From Tubulanus polymorphus (lineage: Eukaryota; Nemertea; Palaeonemertea; Tubulaniformes; Tubulanidae), in NCBI RefSeq assembly GCF_964204645.1, contig NC_134027.1, positions 11,892,485 to 11,956,484 of the forward strand: 64,000 nucleotides of DNA, given 5' to 3'. Positions 60,347-64,000 of this stretch are shown here, one piece after another. The notes beneath the pieces were generated by a model. The model was not told the origin of the DNA, did no database searches, and saw nothing but the letters and a program-made list of their open reading frames with translations. The stretch's first letter is position 1. Each line of letters starts with the position of its first letter. The position numbers and the translations under genes are program-made.

Positions 60347-62686
60347 ATGGGCCTCGACGGATCGAAGATACTCCGACTTGAGCAATCTGAAGCAGATATT
60401 TTCATACCGCATAAGAAATACCGGCCGTTTCCGATCGAGTTGCGCGATCAACCGAGAACTATTTGTATAAAATTCAGACCAACGCCGCCAAGTAAAGGTA
60501 CTTTTCGACATCTGGCATTCATATCTGAGCACTAAATTGTTGAATTTAGTGAGTTGCACAGTCGTGACTATAAGTACAGTCAACCGCCTGGAGTCGAATT
60601 TTGATGTATGTCTCGTGCAATTATATGGTCCGGATTTTCTCGTCTATAAAATCAAATAAAAATCTGATTATATCGAATAAATAAGTCGAATTTCCGCTTA
60701 TCTCGTTGCATAAAATTCGGTCCAAATTCTAAAATGTCAAGTCGCAGCCAGAAATCGGTTAACAGGTAAAGATCGTTAGTAGGCCTGGACTATTTGATCC
60801 GGAAACTTTTATTCCAATCAGTCAGCTCATGCCAAATATTGATTTTTGCAATCAGTTTTTGGACAAATATTTCGTCCAATCAGCTTTCAAGGTCGAATTT
60901 TCATGTACCTCGTATAAAACTCGACTTACGCAGGCTTGACTACAAAAACTTTAAATCTTTTGACTGGCAGCAGTTTCATTAAAAGAAGTTTTAACTAGGT
61001 TTGACTACTTAATGATAATTACAGGGCGTTAATTGTGAAAGAAATTTCGTTGACGATTTTATTTTCAGAGTATGATGAATTGCGCGATATTTCTTGGATC
61101 GTTGATTGCCAGTTTATTCCGTGCTCGGACGATGAACTCATTACGAGTTGTGGGGCTGTCGATATCTGGAGTCGCAGGACAAACATGTTTCCTCAAGGGC
61201 TCATCTGTAAATGGCGTCTCGGAATGACTACGGGTAATGGCTACTAGAATCCATAATTCTCCAGATGACATCCTTGTGATATAGACTGTCCCCATAGCTC
61301 CATCACTGTCCCTATGACATCACAGACTGGTTAACAAATATATCACTGATTACAATGGTAATGACTCGGACCAGTCTAGTGGCTTTCTCTATAACTCCCC
61401 AGCCGTATGGCATCATCTTACGACGCTGCCAGATAAGTGTTTACCTGCGGAAAAACCTCCCTATGACATCACTATGTTCATTTCGAAAAAAATTAACCCT
61501 ATGACATCATTAATACTATGGCTGCTTCCATAAATAACCCATTGCATCATAAAACAATGAACTGACAAAAATTGTATTGAAACTATAATGTGTTCTCTTC
61601 TATTTTTTGACAGCATGCCGCATTTATCCGGGAACTAGTACCTGTTCACAGCCACGAATTCACCCTCATCCGAATGGTGAATACGTCTGCTACGTCGGTC
61701 GCCAGAAGATCTGTGTTCAGGATCTCGAAACAGGCGCAGTTGTCGACCGTGAACGCAATCTCAGCTACGAGAGTTTACGCAGTTGCGACGTGTCGCCAAA
61801 TGGCGCATATCTCGCGTTCATCAGTCGCGCCGGCGTTCAATTCGAACTCGTGGTCGTCGAGAAACGCTCGGTGGCGTTCAGAGTCGTCAGTCGCGTGCGT
61901 TGCCGCGAAATCAATCGCGCGTTCGAAGGCACGCGCTCGTATACAGAACTGGTTGAGTGTAAGTGGTCGCCGGATAGTCAATTCATCGCGATTGCCATAT
62001 CGACCGGTTACCTATCGGTCGTCGACTGTCGTAATGAAGAACGCCTCGAGTCGTATTTGAACGTCGTCGATGAATTCAAAAACGTCGATCGACTTGCAAA
62101 TACGCTAACGTTTGACTTCGATCCGAAATCGGCGCATTCGATTTTGGCGTTCGCGACACGCGGCGTCGCGAATGAACTACATATCTGCAATTCGGACAAA
62201 AAAGCTGTCGTTCGGTCGACATCGTTGTCAACAGACGGAGAAGGATCAGACGGCGACAGAGCAGATGGAGACGGCGAGATAGGATGTTTACGATACAGTC
62301 GCCGCGGAGACGTAATCGCTGCGGCGAACGGAGTGCGAATTCGAATTCTTAACTCGGAGAATCTACGAGTGATTTATATCCTGGACGGCGCCGCTCAGGA
62401 TTACGGCGGTTACGCAAGAAGGTTGCCGTCCTGGAAATACCCGAGTATTCTACAGTTATCGTTCAGTCGATTCGACGAGTACCTGGCGGTTTCGTCGATG
62501 GACGGGTTCATACGCGTTTGGCAGTTGGATGCGGATTTGAATTTGCAGAATTTGTGTCGTAAGGTGATCCTCGCGAGCACGTGTTGCGATCGAGTGAAAT
62601 TTTTGCCGATACCCGATCGTTTGAAGTTGTATCTTTTGCAAATACCGGACTGGGCGGCGGCCCGCGGCGCTGAAGCGTATTTATGA
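60347..62686 (+). CDS. WD-repeat and SOCS-box protein, complete, 3 exons
   Basis: Exons 60347-60497, 61069-61233 and 61614-62686 join in phase with GT-AG sites to 463 codons with stop (462 residues). The start is an ATG (MGLDGSKILRLEQSEADIF) at the head of a well-formed exon. Exons 2 and 3 contain degenerate WD-type blades, for example VECKWSPDSQFIAIAISTG and ILQLSFSRFDEYLAVSSMDG followed by FIRVWQLD. An acidic Asp/Gly/Glu linker lies about residues 320-340. Residues about 414-453 (LNLQNLCRKVIL ... FLPIPDRLKLYL) fit a SOCS box. In known families (for example WSB1/WSB2) the SOCS box recruits Elongin B/C and a cullin, and the WD propeller binds the substrate for ubiquitination. Size and layout are like WSB proteins, but blade sequences are too diverged to claim orthology. 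An AATAAA follows the stop by 79 bases. Confidence 0.85.
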
Positions 62687-62764
62687 TGTATTAGATCATC
62701 GATTATCAAGAAGAAAAATGAACACCAGTTGTCTTTCATGAAAATATGCTTTTCTAATCTATTC

Positions 62765-62770
62765 AATAAA
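62765..62770 (+). terminator. Polyadenylation signal of the SOCS-box gene
   Basis: AATAAA, 79 bases after the stop codon, followed by a T-rich stretch (62781-62793). Confidence 0.65.
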
Positions 62771-62817
62771 ATCTGTATATGATTATTTTTTGCAGTCACT
62801 TGGAACTTATGGTCCTA

Positions 62818-63068
62818 CACTCTTATAACAAATGGTTCTTCAGAAGAACCTTTAGGGGTTCTTCGGCCTGCCTCTGGAGGAACCCCTAATACAAAAAGGT
62901 TCTTCGAAGAACTCCATTGAAAGGTTCTTGAAAGAACCATTCACTCGGACAAAGGTTCCTCAAGAACCTTTCCTTATGAAATGAAAGGTTCATTGAAGAA
63001 CTTAGAGGTTCTTCGAAGAACCTAAGATATATCGAAATCGATTTCTTGGAAGAACCTTTTCGTTAGTG
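62818..63068. mobile_element. GGTTCTTC-rich MITE just past the SOCS-box gene
   Basis: The ends CACTCTTATAAC...GGTTCTTC and GAAGAACC...GTTAGTG are imperfect inverted repeats. The interior is a chain of GGTTCTTCGAAGAACC-like palindromes (for example 62899-62912 and 63008-63021). The repeated GAAnnTTC layout resembles heat-shock elements. No coding capacity. Confidence 0.7.
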
Positions 63069-63650
63069 GGGTCTTTGAAATCTTTGGAGATTATGAATGC
63101 AGTGCTGCAAATTGTCCTCTATCAACAAGTATGTTATACTGTTGAGATATTGGAAAACTGAGACAAGGGATACATTTAGATCTTCTACTACATAACGAAA
63201 AAGATGATAAAATCATTGAATTAGAAAAATTAACATAATTCTACTCACAGCGTAAAATGCTGCATATGATCAACCAGAATCTGTGTAAGATCCGATCTCT
63301 TGGTGCTCCTGCAATTTTCTAAAAACTAGATCCTTCTCTCTCAGTGCTTGTGACAATCATAGAACTCTAAGTTCTATGTGACAATCTATGAGGAAATTTC
63401 GGCAATTCATAAACGTTAGGAACAAGATCTGATGTGGTGGTCGACATGGAAATATCCATCGTTGTAGAAGACAAGATATCCATTGCAGAAGATAAAATAT
63501 CCATCGAACTTCCGAGTGTTGTATTCAAACGGAAAGAGGCAATGAATGGCAAATAATTCTCCAAAAATTGTATTTGGATATAAATAGATTCATCCAAGCA
63601 TGTAAAACCCAACTCGGCAGTAATAAAACATGCAAATTCATTACATACTT

Positions 63651-64000
63651 CTAATGATTGATTTCGGATATGATTGCTAACTCATCAACATTTCTAGCAT
63701 TTGAATTTCTTTCTTCCATGTGAGTCCTTAGTTTATTGACCAACTTGTTGAACTGGCACTGTTGTTTCAGTTTTGGGAAGAGGCCTGCCACCATGCTTTC
63801 AAAAAACAGATGAGTCATGGGATACTAATTGCATTTCACAGTTGCTCAGTTATCATTATATTTACCACATACATCAAGAAGAGTGATACGAAAGTGTTTA
63901 CATTGTGCGATATTTCATTACAAGGTATTTCTCAGATTCGTCATCATCATCATCATCATCATCATCATCAATGTAGCCATCCAAGACACTGCAGTCCTTG
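63651..64000 (-). CDS. Unrecognised gene, last two exons (5' part outside the window)
   Basis: The exon 63922 to beyond 64000 reads KDCSVLDGYI, then ten Asp and ESEKYL, and ends with a CTT/GTAATG donor. After a 97-base intron with an AATTAG acceptor, exon 63824-63651 adds 57 codons (YPMTHLFFESMVAGLFPKLK, then a basic and polar segment ending ISEINH) and a stop. Phase 0 fits on both sides. The amphipathic pattern of the last exon suggests a helical C-terminus. The poly-Asp tract is encoded by a TCA microsatellite. I do not recognise the family. The gene converges tail-to-tail on the SOCS-box gene. Another open frame at 63367-63650 follows the stop and could be 3' untranslated sequence or an alternative exon. 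Confidence 0.6.
63941..63970 (+). repeat. (TCA)10 microsatellite coding for poly-Asp on the minus strand
   Basis: Ten perfect TCA triplets. Read from the other strand in the frame of the neighbouring exon they give GAT codons. Length changes would add or remove whole Asp residues. Confidence 0.85.

Overview
This is animal nuclear DNA. Genes are split into 15-20 short exons with GT-AG introns, most of the space is introns and intergenic DNA full of short inverted-repeat transposons, and no bacterial-type gene packing is seen. The complete genes (MCM10, lysyl hydroxylase, a peptide-receptor-like GPCR, a WD-repeat/SOCS-box protein), the high intron number and the transposon load fit a marine invertebrate such as a lophotrochozoan or a non-vertebrate deuterostome. 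I cannot decide further from the sequence. I recognised no tRNA, rRNA or other RNA gene. Coordinates of exons below come from hand reading of splice sites, frame by frame. Layout: (1) 1889-14136, minus strand: a complete 20-exon MCM10 gene (replication initiation factor, 874 codons). Its introns hold tRNA-like SINEs, hAT-like and piggyBac-like MITEs and a FLYWCH zinc-finger remnant. (2) 14137-17437: intergenic DNA with a long foldback element, a tandem duplication and a pogo/mariner-type MITE. (3) 17438-30517, minus strand: a complete 20-exon procollagen-lysine 2-oxoglutarate 5-dioxygenase (PLOD) gene, 723 residues, with signal peptide, glycosyltransferase-type DxxD motif and intact iron/2-oxoglutarate residues. 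One intron carries about 30 copies of a 41-bp minisatellite. (4) 30518-36570: repeats, a 1.44-kb DNA transposon with unusual terminal repeats, and the 5' part of a probable small secreted-protein gene on the minus strand. (5) 36575-50617: a tandem array of a 1.82-kb unit, five near-identical copies plus diverged, interrupted and partial ones. It is broken by a LINE-containing insertion and by an hAT-like element. (6) 50977-51921, plus strand: an intronless class A GPCR directly beside the array. (7) 51922-60346: gene-poor DNA with LINE remnants, inverted-repeat elements and a diverged inverted copy of the 1.82-kb unit. (8) 60347-62686, plus strand: a three-exon WD-repeat/SOCS-box gene (462 residues). 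(9) 63651-64000, minus strand: the last two exons of an unrecognised gene with a poly-aspartate tract, converging on the SOCS-box gene. The genes do not form one pathway. MCM10 is a replication factor, PLOD modifies collagen lysines in the ER, and the SOCS-box protein is expected to be a substrate receptor of a cullin-type ubiquitin ligase. The region of least explained structure is the 1.82-kb array, whose units share a promoter-like core and possible short exons but no recognised gene.
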